The position numbers were made by a program, and so were the translations under genes. A stretch of DNA of 64,000 nucleotides from the NCBI GenBank assembly GCA_022496805.1, contig CM040102.1, positions 18,445,955 through 18,509,954 on the forward strand. Reading direction: 5' to 3'. The notes beneath the pieces are model-generated. The model did no database searches. It saw only the letters and a program-made list of their open reading frames with translations, and was not told the origin of the DNA. Below, in pieces: positions 20,548 to 31,386 of the stretch; position 1 is the first letter of the stretch; every line of letters begins with the position of its first letter. This stretch comes from Pohlia nutans (lineage: Eukaryota; Streptophyta; Bryopsida; Bryales; Mniaceae).

Positions 20548-22582
20548 ATGGAGATTGTGCGTTGCCATTTTCCTCAATTCGCTGCTCCATTGCGCGTCGG
20601 GAAGTCATCGTCTTCGTCATCATCATGGACTTTTCACGGAGGCAAGGATTTCAGCGCGGTGGTGAATAAGAATCTGCGCTTGAATGGCGAAATTGGAGAC
20701 CGTGTGCAAGGAAGGAACGGTGCTTCGGAACAGTCCGAGCAGGTAGAACTGTTAATCAGGGCAATAAGATCGCGGGGAAATGATCGATCGGAGGAGCCTG
20801 AGCAGCTGAAGCTTTGTGTTCGGTGCGGGATGACTTACCGACATGACGACAATAGCCCCATTTCTTGCAAGTACCATGGCCACATGACGGGTATGTATGA
20901 ATACTGCTCTGTATTATATTGTAATGAATTCATTCAGTTCTCTCTCTGTAACCCACCGGCCTGCCTGTCTCGGGCTCGTGATTGGCTCTTAGATAGTAGA
21001 TTACTCACCATAATCCAACTACAGGTTACATTCTCAAAAGCTTCAAGGCGCTAATCCGAGCAGACGCCCTCGACAGGCAGGCTGGTGAGTCACGTTATGT
21101 TATTTCATCTACTCGAGCCGTTAGGGTGTGTAATGCACTCCTCACTACCTACTTCGTGCTTCGCACTCGATAGGTAGTGGGGAATGCATTACCCACCCTA
21201 ATGGCTCTCGTAGATGAAATTACATAGTTCGTTATGGTGCTTAGGGCATTATTATCTTCAATTTGGAATGGTGGCGAAGGAGATTAGATCGATACCGTTT
21301 CTCCTCGGACAGATAATATTATAAGTGAGCAATGAGTCCCCTCCGTCTTGCGGCCAACATGTGCGGTTCTAGTACCTTTGCTAAGGGCCGCTTCACACTA
21401 TGGCCGTCCAAGTCGAGAGGCCGTGGGATTGAGTTACCAAACTTTGTTGTCTTGCCCACCAAGGGGAGAGACTACATAAATGCTTCGTTTTTTAGGAGTT
21501 ACCGGGAGTTACGCACCTGTACAATGAAATGAAGCCGTAAAAGTAAACCTGGATAAATACTAAGGCAAAGACTCCGCGACTAGCCGCTTGTTGAGAATCC
21601 AAAGAAATGGGCTGAAAATAGGCAACAAAATATAGTTTTGATTTTTTATGAAAAAAAATCGACGGCCTCTTGACCATAGTTTGGGTTTTCATTCCTGTCC
21701 TACCCAAACTAGAGTCTGTCACCTTGGTCAAAAAGTGCTGCCATGTAGGCATTTTGGACGGCGATGGCCTTTGAACTTTGGCCTCTAGTGTGAAGGGTTG
21801 AGAGGCCAAATTCTTGATTTTTGCAATTTGATTGGTGGAAATCAACGGCCTCTCAATGTTTAGCCATAGTGTGAAGCGGCCCTAAGTAGGCTATGGCGAT
21901 TGATTACCACAATTTCTGCTGCAGCTTCCTTTTTTGTTTCCCTCTTTATATAAGTTGTATGTTTCGTTGCATCACGAATTTCCAGGCATGTCATTTTAAC
22001 GTCATTTTGATGGGGGCGTTAAAGTGATGGTGTGAGAGAAAACATAATATTGATGTTGAAAGAGTTCTCGTTATTTTGAATAATATTGGAATAATTGTCG
22101 TCATTTTGGTGTCATTTTAACGTGTTAACCTTTAAAGGACATGGCTTTCCTAATTCCCACATCCAAAACCTCTTTTAAACTCCATTTTAAGCATGATTCT
22201 ATTTTTAATTTACTTTGGATCTACTCTAGAAAGAAGTAATGCATGCATTGAGATTCAACTTGAACTATTGTAGCAGTTTACTTGCTTTACATTTCATGGT
22301 GATCATTCTTTCGATCTCGTTTAGGCTCAATATCTCCTTTGCTTGGTATCAGGGGATCGAGGCTTGTACGCTTTGGCACCTCCGCACCAAGGAATAGATG
22401 GGGACTGGACTGATGCAAGTGGAGTTATTGTTTACAAGTGGAATAACGAGAACGAGCGACCGAGCACAGGAAGCAAAAACTGGAAGCGCAGGTGGACATG
22501 TTGTGGGGTGTATGCTGAAGACGCTGTTCCTTGTCAATCAGGAAGTCACGTATCATATGACGATGGAGCTACCCGATATTGA
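20548..22582 (+). CDS. Conserved plant Cys/His-rich protein, possibly plastid-targeted
   Basis: Two exons, 20548-20890 and 22353-22582 (phase 1 intron of 1462 bp), give 190 residues. The first 45 residues are Ser-rich, basic and poor in acids, like a plastid transit peptide (inference). The C-terminal half has C90, C93, C107, H110 and H112 (CVRC...CKYHGH), then LAPPHQGIDGDW, SGVIVYKW, KNWKRRWTCC with C164/C165, C175 and H180, ending GSHVSYDDG. The spacing CxxC ... CxYHxG ... WxCC ... C ... H resembles a zinc-binding CHORD-like fold. I recall plant proteins with the same PPHQGIDG and HVSYDDG blocks but cannot name a function. The frame and splice join are well supported by the continuity HMTG-DRGLYALAPPHQGIDG. 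A telo-box sits just upstream. The intron contains a foldback element, a long-TIR MITE and one end of a TTAA element. Confidence 0.8.
21025..21084 (+). other. Possible 60-nt in-frame cassette exon in the Cys/His-rich gene
   Basis: Inside the intron, 60 nt are bounded by a good acceptor (CTACAG) and donor (GTGAGT). The stretch is phase 1 on both sides, so it would add exactly 20 residues (YILKSFKALIRADALDRQAG-like) without a stop. Without it the conserved HMTG-DRGLYAL block is continuous, so constitutive use is unlikely. It could be an alternative exon or chance. An inverted-repeat element begins right after the donor. Confidence 0.3.
21093..21230. mobile_element. Foldback element in the Cys/His-rich gene intron
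   Basis: Arms of about 52 bp (around 21102-21152 and 21169-21220; ATTTCATCTAC ... TAATGCA(C/T)TC ... CACTACCTA) with about 90% identity and a short loop. No coding content. Confidence 0.75.
21384..21883. mobile_element. MITE with AGGGCCGCTTCACACTATGG ends, copy 1
   Basis: 500 bp. Perfect 20-bp TIRs, AGGGCCGCTTCACACTATGG and complement. Same family as 37445-38020. Target duplication is not clear. Confidence 0.85.
22129..22200 (-). mobile_element. Truncated end of a TTAA MITE (GGACATG family)
   Basis: TTAA at 22125-22128 is followed by CCTTTAAAGGACATGGCTTT and further sequence matching one end of 34794-34980. No right end found. Confidence 0.5.
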
Positions 22583-22825
22583 CAGCCTTTCTATTCTACT
22601 TCATGCTTAAATATGTACAGGAGCAAGTACGTGTGGTTTATCAAATAGTTTTGATGATTTGTTCTGGAGCTGTATATTTACATTGCAGCTTTTTTTAAAT
22701 CCAATTCCTTGCGACTAGTTCATGGCAATGGCAACAGCAATGGTGTTGGCTCTTGAGCTACATGAGAGATACAGAAACTAGGCTTCACCATGTTGCTCTT
22801 GGGTCACCCAATTGCTTTAAAGCTA

Positions 22826-23266
22826 AGGTGGTTACCCCATTCCCAACTGAATAAGAAATACGGATATGAGACATTGATATTATTTAGTATTATTATTTTT
22901 TAGAGTTAGGCAAGAAGAAATAGATTCCAACACAAGTTGAAACATAATTTTTGGATGAAGAATGAATTAGTTATAAATTTTCAAAGTTAAAGTATGACGC
23001 ATCCCATTCACGTCAAAGAAGATTTGTCTTGCACACTAAAGATGCTTAAACCAACAACAACGAATCCATAACCACACTTACATATACTAAAACCAACAAG
23101 AGAGAACCCATTACTGACTGTAACTCATGCTACAACCAACATCATTGCAACATTGATTGCGAAAAATGCCTAACTCATGCTACAACCAACATCATTGCAA
23201 CATTGATTGCAACAAATGCCCCTAGCTGTTGGTTTAAGGCGCCAGTTGGGAATGGGGTAACCACCT
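22826..23266. mobile_element. MITE with GGTGGTTACCCC ends, copy 2
   Basis: 441 bp flanked by TA (22824-22825 and 23267-23268). Ends are AGGTGGTTACCCCATTCCCA and complement. An internal 50-bp block (CATGCTACAACCAACATCAT) is duplicated in tandem at about 23125-23215, explaining its extra length against copy 1. Confidence 0.85.
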
Positions 23267-24372
23267 TATGGCATTTCTATGGCATTTCTCAGTCTCTAGG
23301 CAGCTACAATAGTACAAGTTGAATTCCTCACTGCAGGCGAGTTAGAAGTTGTGATGCAAGGAGAAGTGGGCATCCGTAACAAGTTCAGCATTTCAGATAC
23401 ATTTCAAGACATTTAGCTTCACGGCAACTGCGATGGACGTGATGTGAAAGAACTGAGATCAGCGCAAGAATACATGGTAACAGTGAATGACTCTACTTCA
23501 AAAAATTTACAAAGAATAGTTTACATCTGCGACGCTAATTCGCAAGCAGAGGTAGAACTTGAAAGCTGTACTGAAACTGTCCATCCATGTGTTAAAAAAC
23601 ACATGTTGTGAGGTATTATCTTCTACAACACTTCGCCATGTCGGCGTGGTCGATGATCTGAAAAAATCAGCTAGAAAATGTCTCTACTCTAAACTTGAGC
23701 CCCAATAACTTTTTTGATAAGGTGGAGATTCAGCTCGTTCACTTCAGGGGTCGAAGTGAACTGAAGTCAACGGCTATTGATATGCCTGAAATCAACCAAT
23801 AAGGGGAAGTGCACTGAAATCAAACGCCAATTGATATGCTATCTAAGCCTCAATGGCCACAGGAGGATTTCCGAGGGGCTAAATTCTAATCAGACCACTG
23901 ATAGCCCCTCTAAGCTAACTGCCCGGAAATATTCCTGTGGGCATCACCATTCGTCTTCAATGTGAGAAGTCCTCGGAGGAAAGAAACGAATCAAAAAACT
24001 TTCGAAACGCATCGATTGTATGGAGAGCTATGTCCGGATATCATCTGGGCAGATGATCATATATCATCTCTCAACCCCTGCAAGCAGCAACGCCAGCAGA
24101 ATTGTTAAGTCCACCACTAGTGGGAAATGTGTCATTTTTTCACTTACTAAAAATGAAAAAGGAATGAAACAGCGCCAGACACATGGGTTGTGTTACTACT
24201 GGTGAGTAGTTTTGGTCACAAGAAGACTGAAATATAAGCACAATATTCTGCCACTGTTCACTGTTTCCAGGAAATGGAGAATGAAAAACGACAGATCTGC
24301 TACTAGTGCACTGGTTTCGGAAGCGCTTTTATTCTAGTAAATCTCAACAAACAAGTGTTCAGCGCTGGATTC
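23267..24372. other. Unassigned spacer
   Basis: Composition is less AT-rich than the repeat fields but no frame over 62 codons and no homology is seen. It may include the 3' UTR of the putative minus-strand gene. Confidence 0.35.
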
Positions 24373-25255
24373 TCACCATGCCACTAATTTCCTCGAGTGC
24401 AACATTGACTTCCCGGCTGAAACCGACGCGTCCCTGACATAGCTTCCACTGACTTCGGTATCTGCACAGACAATCACAGTCACTGACGGAAAATTTTGAA
24501 CCCTCTAGAAGCCCTCTAGAGCTTCTCAAAAGGACTTCGGCTAGCTTTTTAAAATGTACTTCTCATGAAAAATGCCAAGACTATTCCCCTATATCTGCTC
24601 ACCCAAGAAGCAAGATGCAATGATGATAAGATGGTCGTAGGCAATTCCCATTGACCATTCAAGCAAGGTACAACGAAGAAGTACTCCATAACAAGATAGT
24701 CATAGACACTTCACACACATTTGTTGTACCCATCCCTAAGCTCAATACATTTTAACAATGTCAAAAACTAAAGGGCTCTTAGAGGACTCATTATTTCGCT
24801 AATGAATACTATTCACGAAAAAGGCAATACATGGAAAAAGTCCCGACACATTCTCAAAGAATCCTATCAGACAGCTAGTCCACAGTCGGCGTAGAGCTTG
24901 ATAAATCGCCCCAATCCAAAGAAGCATTGTAATCACGGCACAAGACAGCTACATTGCTAGGTACATGTCCATTCGCACCCTCGTTTCTATTCCTCGAGTT
25001 TCTGTTCCTGGATCACAACTAATTTTTTTAACAAGTTCATAAAACAGAGGAAGATCAATACGCCTTGCATTACGTACCTGCGGAGAGGCGGACAAAAACC
25101 GAGGTCATGACCGTGGTGAACCATATCATGAGAACGACGACAAGCATGAGACGCTGGAAGATCTCAAACTGCTTCGTCTTCGTCACTCGCCGCAGCCGCA
25201 AGCTCAGTTGGACCATGGAGCACGAGTCCTGCTGGAACACTTTGATCTGCGCCAT
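24373..25255 (-). CDS. Possible small membrane protein, two exons
   Basis: On the minus strand, exon 1 is 25255-25078, ending in a strong donor (CCGCAG then GTACGT). Exon 2 is 24461-24373, starting after CTGTGCAG. The phase (1) fits and gives 88 residues. The product starts MAQIKVFQQDSCS, has a basic stretch (RLRRVTKTK), then one strongly hydrophobic helix (LMLVVVLMIWFTTVMTSVF), then a polar Ser-rich tail. I do not recognise the family. The frame stays open 5' of the ATG for about 29 codons after an AG at 25337, so the ATG exon might instead be internal to a longer gene whose 5' part is not visible. A 17-G tract sits about 110 bp upstream. The codon make-up is more gene-like than the flanks, but no homology supports it. 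Confidence 0.33.
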
Positions 25256-25361
25256 TAGTAGAACCCACGTACCCCGGAAGAAGCTCAAGAGACTGGTCGC
25301 ATCGAAGGTCTTACAAGCTACGTCCTCTACTGCAATCTCTCAACACTGTGGGCTGTGGGGT

Positions 25362-25378
25362 GGGGGGGGGGGGGGGGG
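25362..25378 (+). repeat. 17-base poly-G tract
   Basis: A run of 17 consecutive G. It could form a quadruplex and is also a place where assemblies are often wrong in length. Confidence 0.9.
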
Positions 25379-25756
25379 AAAGAAAGGGTACAAATGCTGC
25401 AGAGCGAGAACCAATGCGGCTAATAAGCAGGAAGTGGGTGGAGTACTGGCGGCAAGGTGGGTGACGAGGGCGTGATTAACGTTGCGCGCTGATTGTGCGG
25501 GAATGTAGTTTAGTAGGTGCCAACTTTTCTAGCTCGGCAAGGCTGGAGCTCCTGTTTCGATCTGCTAATTCGGGAGCAAGGTTCCGTTTCCAATTCCAGT
25601 TGGACTTCCGCATTCCCCGTTTGGTCATTGACAGCGTTCGCCCCGCTCCTTCGAATAGCCCCTGGTGAGGTCGAGCATGTTTGCACGTGTACGGTTCGCC
25701 CTCTGTATGTGGTTTCCCTTGGGACTAGAATATTAACGCATTTATCATGAGGTTAA

Positions 25757-26366
25757 CCCCTAAAGGACCAAGGATTCATGGTTTTAAAATGACAAGTTTA
25801 ACACTTAAACGTCAAGGTAAGCCCCATGGGCTTATTTAAAAGAGAATAATGAAGAAAAGAAAGTTGATTTTCTCAACCAAATCAAGCGAGGATTGATGCG
25901 TTGAAAAGCTACTCAAAAAGCGATCTAGATTCCAAATTTTCGCCTCATTAATTTTGAGAGATTGTGGAATTGTTGGTAAGCAATCAAAGTTATCAAATTG
26001 AACAAGTTTTGAGGTTGGGGCAGCTAAAGTACAGCAGTGCTACAGTGCTATTCTGCAGTGCAGTGCATAGCCGTTTTTTGCAAAATAAATAAATAAATAA
26101 TAAAAATAAAATTCTTCCTCCAAAAATTTAGATGCCTTCCGAGCTGCCCTGTCCAGGTTGTCTCGACGTTTAAGGGTTAAACGATCATATAGTGAAAACT
26201 ATAATTTGAATGGGATCAGATTTTATATCACTGGAATTAGTGAAGAATATTACATATGTTGAATAATTGAAAAAAGAAAATTTAACAAAAAATAATCTAC
26301 ATAAAACCTACTCAAACTTACTGAAAAACACATGAGCCACTTGATGGCCTTATGGTCGTTTAGGGG
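25757..26366 (+). mobile_element. TTAA MITE of the GGACC family, split by a nested element
   Basis: TTAA at 25753-25756; the right flank is TTAC, a one-base change. Its two halves match the uninterrupted 12103-12349 copy, with the 375-bp element 25802-26176 between them. Confidence 0.85.
25802..26176 (+). mobile_element. TTAA-flanked MITE, 375-bp family, nested
   Basis: TTAA at 25798-25801 and 26177-26180, ends CACTTAAACGTCAAGG and CTCGACGTTTAAGGG. It carries the same CAGTGC-rich palindromic zone as its relatives. Confidence 0.9.
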
Positions 26367-26399
26367 TTACGGTCCCCTAAACGTTCCATGGGGATAGTA

Positions 26400-26704
26400 A
26401 GGTTGAGACACCTAAAACCGATCAAATAAAACACGTGCTATACTTGGGATAAATGAATCGATATTTTGATTATTTACCTCTTTTAACACTAAAAAATTAA
26501 GAAGTTTTCATATTTAATTAAAAAATTTGATAATTATTTGAATAAGTGCAAATTTTTAAAGTGGAAGTTGTAGGTTTACCAAAAACCGATCGTATGCTCT
26601 AATGTTCAAATGAGGTGCATCTTCCCTTTCAAAATCTAGAAATTAGGCAAGAATCTAGAGTGGTTGGTCTTTGTGTACCCGGTCGAGAATGGGTGTCTCA
26701 ACCT
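26400..26704 (-). mobile_element. 305-bp TA-flanked MITE, copy 1
   Basis: Ends AGGTTGAGACACC and complement, TA at 26398-26399 and 26705-26706. The host element gives the empty site GGTATATACG, showing that TA is the duplicated target (Tc1/mariner type). Same length as the copy at 31082, which is in the opposite orientation. Confidence 0.88.
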
Positions 26705-26817
26705 TAAATACGTTGTCGTATAATTAGCATTTGCCACTAACAAGAATCTTTAAATTTGGATGTAAACAACTCACTAGAACCGCATGAATTTTACTTTGTT
26801 AAACTCAAACCCATTAA

Positions 26818-27042
26818 TTCCTAAACGTCTGATAATGCCTTTGCGGCAAGTAGAATACAACGTATATTCCTTGTATTTGGAATGGATCGACACCTTTAAT
26901 GGGTTTGAGTTCAACAAAGAAGTTGAAATTCAAATCAATGCGATTTTAGTGAGTTATTGAGATCCCAATTTAAAACTTCTTGTTGGTAGTAAATGCCAAT
27001 TATACGAAAACATATTTACTATCCCCATGGGACATTTAGGGG
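26818..27042 (-). mobile_element. 225-bp TTAA MITE inserted into a member of its own family
   Basis: TTAA at 26814-26817 and 27043-27046. It interrupts the parent within CCATTAAAG, seen uninterrupted in the 14372 copy. Opposite orientation to its host. Confidence 0.9.
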
Positions 27043-27128
27043 TTAAAGGTGTGGATTCATTCCAAATACAAAAAAAACATGCCATATTCTACTTGTCGCA
27101 AAGGCATTTTCAAATGTTCAGGGGTTGA

Positions 27129-28158
27129 GGTTTCCATAATCATATTCGCATTAGAGTTATTCAAAAAAAAAGAACTTGTTTTCAAGCGGAGTTCAAGTGG
27201 AGTTCTCTTCCAATACTTGTGATTTTTGATAAGCATATAGTTTCCAATGGTCGGAGCTCTTAGCTTAGGGGAACATGTGGGAACTCTCCTTTAGCATTGC
27301 GGAGGTCACAAGTTTTAATCTCAACGATGATGCAAGGCCTTATTTTAAATTAGTATCCAACTCATCATAGACTAGTTTTGCAATCTTTTAAATTTAAAAC
27401 AAGTTTAAGGTGAGTTTAAGGTTTCTTTCCACTTTGAGACACTCTTTTTGGTTAACTCTGTTGTGAAGAAGTTAATCTTTATAAAGTTATTGTTCATATT
27501 TAAGGGTTTCAAACCGTCTATAAGTGATATCTCTTTTGGCAGTAGATACTTGTAAAGTTTAATTCATGAGTTACAAACTTATCATGAGGTTGAAGATTTT
27601 ATAATCCAATTATGAGGAGGTTCATCTTTATAAAGTTAATATTAGTCGATTTAGTCCGCCCTATGGCATTTCTACCTGGTGACTCTGTATATTATTTTCC
27701 TAGCAGTTTATTTGTTCATTTTGTGCCAAAATAAAATATAATAAAATTTTATTTTCGTTACTAAAGGGTTTCAAACCATTTATACTCCTTTGTCCCATAA
27801 TAGGCATATTGTATCTTGAAAATAGAAGACTTAATTTTGATGTTGTAGTCCATTGGTTTGGACCTTCAGCCAATAAGAGTAGTAGTTTGAGCAAACAAGA
27901 AGCTTAACTTCTAAATGCTTGAGGGATAAGGAAAAAACTTAGATGTGTCATAAATGTTACTTCTTCAACTTTGATGAAGTAAGGTCCAAAAGAGAAAATG
28001 ATAAGGATGATGTTTAGTAATTATTTGTACAATCAAACTTTAAAAAAAAAAATTAAATCCTCATTTAATGAATTGAGAAGAAATTATTGTTGAATATTCA
28101 CCAAAATTTTAAAAATTATTTGTACAAGTTGAAAATTGGTATGATTCTAGAATTTTAA
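27129..28158. other. AT-rich repeat spacer
   Basis: No gene. Contains one member (about 27470-27620) of an imperfect dispersed repeat (ATCTTTATAAAGTTA, CTTGTAAAGT, GTTACAAACTTATCAT) that recurs at 29045-29135 and 29690-29870. Confidence 0.45.
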
Positions 28159-28738
28159 CCCCTAAACGTCACAACGTCCAGAAACTGGACGACGAATGAT
28201 TTCAAAGCCTTCTCACGTTCTCATCAACGCTTGGATGATACTCATCCAATTTTTTGGAGATTCTTCACCAAGTTGTTGTCCTATCTAATGGCTAGATTTA
28301 GTCATACTAGAGTACATATTTTTCTAAAATTACAAATGTAGAAGTATGTCAAGTCGTTGACCGAGCCAAAATTGCATTGACTCTAGTTCAAAGTGGAATC
28401 GTGAAAAATGAGGTCATAAATTTAAGAAACACAAAAATTTCAAAGTATCACCATTTTTTAGAGTATCTCATTTCAAACTCATTCCAACAAATTTTACTCA
28501 AAAAATATTGAAATTTAGTTTGTAATCGAATTTACAAGGAATTTTTAATTTTAACTTTCAAAATTTATAATTAAATATTGATGATTGTATTAGTGAATGG
28601 AACCGTACGGATGGAATCTAAAATTCAAAATCTAGAACTTTCATTTGTATATCAATTCCAGAATATTCTTCTAAATAGTAATTTATAATGCTTTTTCTCA
28701 AATTGTCAATTCCAGGGACACCCTGGTACGTTAAGGGG
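28159..28738 (+). mobile_element. TTAA-flanked MITE, 580-bp family, copy 1
   Basis: TTAA at 28155-28158 and 28739-28742, ends CCCCTAAACGTCACAACGTC and TGGTACGTTAAGGGG. It is near-identical to 59321-59900 over 580 bp. A degraded, truncated relative spans about 30589-31005. Confidence 0.88.
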
Positions 28739-29141
28739 TTAAAAGCAATCTTTTCAAAGGATATAACATCATTATTTTTCCAAAATATTAAGTTCAATTT
28801 ATAACACTAGGACAATGTTGAGGTCTTTGTTTTTGAAAAATTCTCGAAGGTGGAGACTAACTAGGATCGACATGATTCAAATTGGATTAGAAAGTTGACT
28901 TGATTTCCTATTTGAAAATATCTTGTACATTTTATATTAAAAAAATTCATCATGAAAAAAAATCACAAAATGGTTATTTAGTCAACTAGGAGTTAATATG
29001 GGACATATTGGAAAGGCGTTGAGGAAACTTAATAAAGGAAAAAAGGAGTAAGTGATATTTCTTGGAAGTAGATAAAAGTAAACACTTGTAAAGTATTAAC
29101 TTGTGAGTTACAAACTTATCATAAAGTTGAGGCAAGCTTAA

Positions 29142-29671
29142 CCCCTAAACGCTCAAACGGCCATTTTCTGGTCGTTGCCCGAATCTACGGGGCTACCTAG
29201 AACCAAAAAAATGATTTTTAAAATTTTAAAAATACTACATCAAGTCTACTTTCCAACCCAATTTGAATTATGGCAATTCAAGTTAAACTCCACCGGAGGG
29301 AATTTTTCAAAGGAGATCACCTCAACATTGTCTTAGTGTTATAAAATTTGCTATTTAGGGAAAGTAATGATGTTCCCTCCATCATTTCTTTTTCTTTTTT
29401 GAATTTTACAATAGATAGCCCAACTCTAACCAATCATACAAAATTTTGAAGTCTAAACTTAAAAATTATAATTTATACAAATTTGCAAAGGTTATCGCTT
29501 TTAAATTCATTAAAAATGATCTAAATTTATTTTTGGAAATTTGACCGTACGAATAATTTGTAGAAATGATACTCTATATTTTGTCTATTAAACCAAACTT
29601 CATCAAACATATGGAAGGCACATATTATAACACATCTATGTTTTGTCCAACACCCCTCGAGCTTTTAGGGG
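29142..29671 (+). mobile_element. TTAA MITE, 530 bp
   Basis: TTAA at 29138-29141 and TTAG at 29672-29675; ends CCCCTAAACGCTC and GAGCTTTTAGGGG. Inserted into the dispersed repeat described at 27129-28158, pieces of which lie on both sides. Confidence 0.7.
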
Positions 29672-29675
29672 TTAG

Positions 29676-31081
29676 ATAACTAAGTTGCAAGGAGGTTAAT
29701 GTTTATAAAGGTAACATTCCTTATTAAAGGATTTCAATCCTTCTATAAGTAGTAGTTCTTGGCAGTAGATCAAAATGAAACACTTGTAAATTAATAACTT
29801 ATAAGTTACAAACTTATTATAGACTAGGTTTATATCAAATTTGAGGAAGTTAATCTTTATAAAGTTAACATTTATTACACTACATTAAACAATATAAGTT
29901 ACACTAGAATGTGAAAGTGAAGTGCGACATGTTTCAGTAGTGAATGTATTTGATGTAGCCATGGTCAAATGCATCTAAAAATTTTGGGCGAGTGTTTTTT
30001 TTCCATCAAACGCAATTATCTTGCAATCCATGTGGTTAAATTCAACAAAATTTGTTGTGGATGTTTTTCAAGTAGTTTAGGACAAGATCTTATAGTTAGA
30101 GGGTTAAAAAAAAAAAAACATTGTTTTGGAATATTTACACGGAGTAGTAGATTTGACAGCATTGGAGTGTTTTGGACAAAAAACGCTTTGGTCCTTTAGG
30201 GGTTAAGATAAAACTTCATATACTCATTCACACAAATCAACAAGTGTAAATTCCCTCTCAATCTAAAGATCCTATTCCTTTTTTAAGGAGAAATGTAGTA
30301 TGATTGATGCAAACTTTATCACATTATCCAAGAAGTCAAAAAACTTCTCTAAAATAAACGGAAAAAATAAAATATTTTTTGTTTGTCCAAGTTTCAACAT
30401 CAAGCACAACAAGATTATCAAACTCCATCTTACTCATGTATGCTATTCAAAAAACACTTACTGTATCCTAATTGCATGGACTAATAATGTTATATTTGAA
30501 ACTATATCATACATCAATTAACATTTTTAGTAAAGCAATGCGATTGAAGATTTGGATTTTTTTTTAATTAATTAATTAATTTTTCTCCTAAACGTCACAA
30601 CGTTCAACTTTTGCACTGAGTTTATGGACAATCAACATATTCAAACTCCCCCTATGTTCTCATTAATGCTTGAATGAAAGTCACCAAGTTATTGTTTTAT
30701 CCAATGGATGGATTTAGTGATTCTTAAGTTCATAATTTTTTTACATTACAAATGTAGAAGTATGTCAAGTTGTTAACTAAGCGAAAATGACATTGATTTT
30801 AGTTCAAAAGTGGTCTTAAAAAAATGAGGTCATATATTTAAGAAACACAAAAATTTCAAAGAATATCTCATTTCAAATTCATTTCGGCAAATTTTACTTT
30901 AAAAATATTAAAAAATTGTTTGTAATCAAATTTAGAAGGAATTTTTAATTTTAACTTTCAAAATTTATTATTAAATACTGGTGATAGTGTTGGTAAAAGA
31001 CAACGTTAATGTCAAAGTTACTTTTAACAGAAAGGTACCTTCAATATTTCACCCAAGACCGATTCTTTCTACTAGTAAATA
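29676..31081. other. Spacer with relics of TTAA elements
   Basis: No gene. A solitary right end (GGTCCTTTAGGGG then TTAA at 30203-30206) and a truncated 580-family relic at about 30589-31005 are present. Confidence 0.45.
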
Positions 31082-31386
31082 AGGTCGAGGCACCTAAAAC
31101 CGATCATGTACCCAAAACCAACCACCCTAGATCCTTGCCTAAATTTTAGATTTTCATAGGGAAGATGTACCTCAATTGTACGTTAGAGCATGTGATCAGT
31201 TTTAGATAAACCTACAATTTTCACTTTGAAAATTTGTACTTATTCAAATAATTATCAAAAAAATCAAATAAAATATGAAAATTTCTTAATTTCTTACTGC
31301 TAAAATAGGAAAATACTCAAAATATCAATTCATGTATCCCATGTATAGTAAATCTCTTAACTGATTGGTTTTAGGTGCCTCGACCT
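31082..31386 (+). mobile_element. 305-bp TA-flanked MITE, copy 2
   Basis: Ends AGGTCGAGGCACCTAAAACC and complement, TA at 31080-31081 and 31387-31388. Internal sequence matches the inverted 26400-26704 copy. Confidence 0.88.

Larger units (their letters stand above)
26373..27124 (+). mobile_element. 225-bp-family TTAA MITE split twice
   Basis: Begins CCCCTAAACGTTCCATGGGG and ends at TTCAGGGG before TTGA. Removing the two insertions (26400-26704 and 26818-27042) leaves a sequence collinear with 14372-14596. Confidence 0.75.

Noticed and set aside
23125..23215. CRISPR-like direct repeat
   Set aside because: A single tandem duplication inside a MITE in plant nuclear DNA, without spacers.
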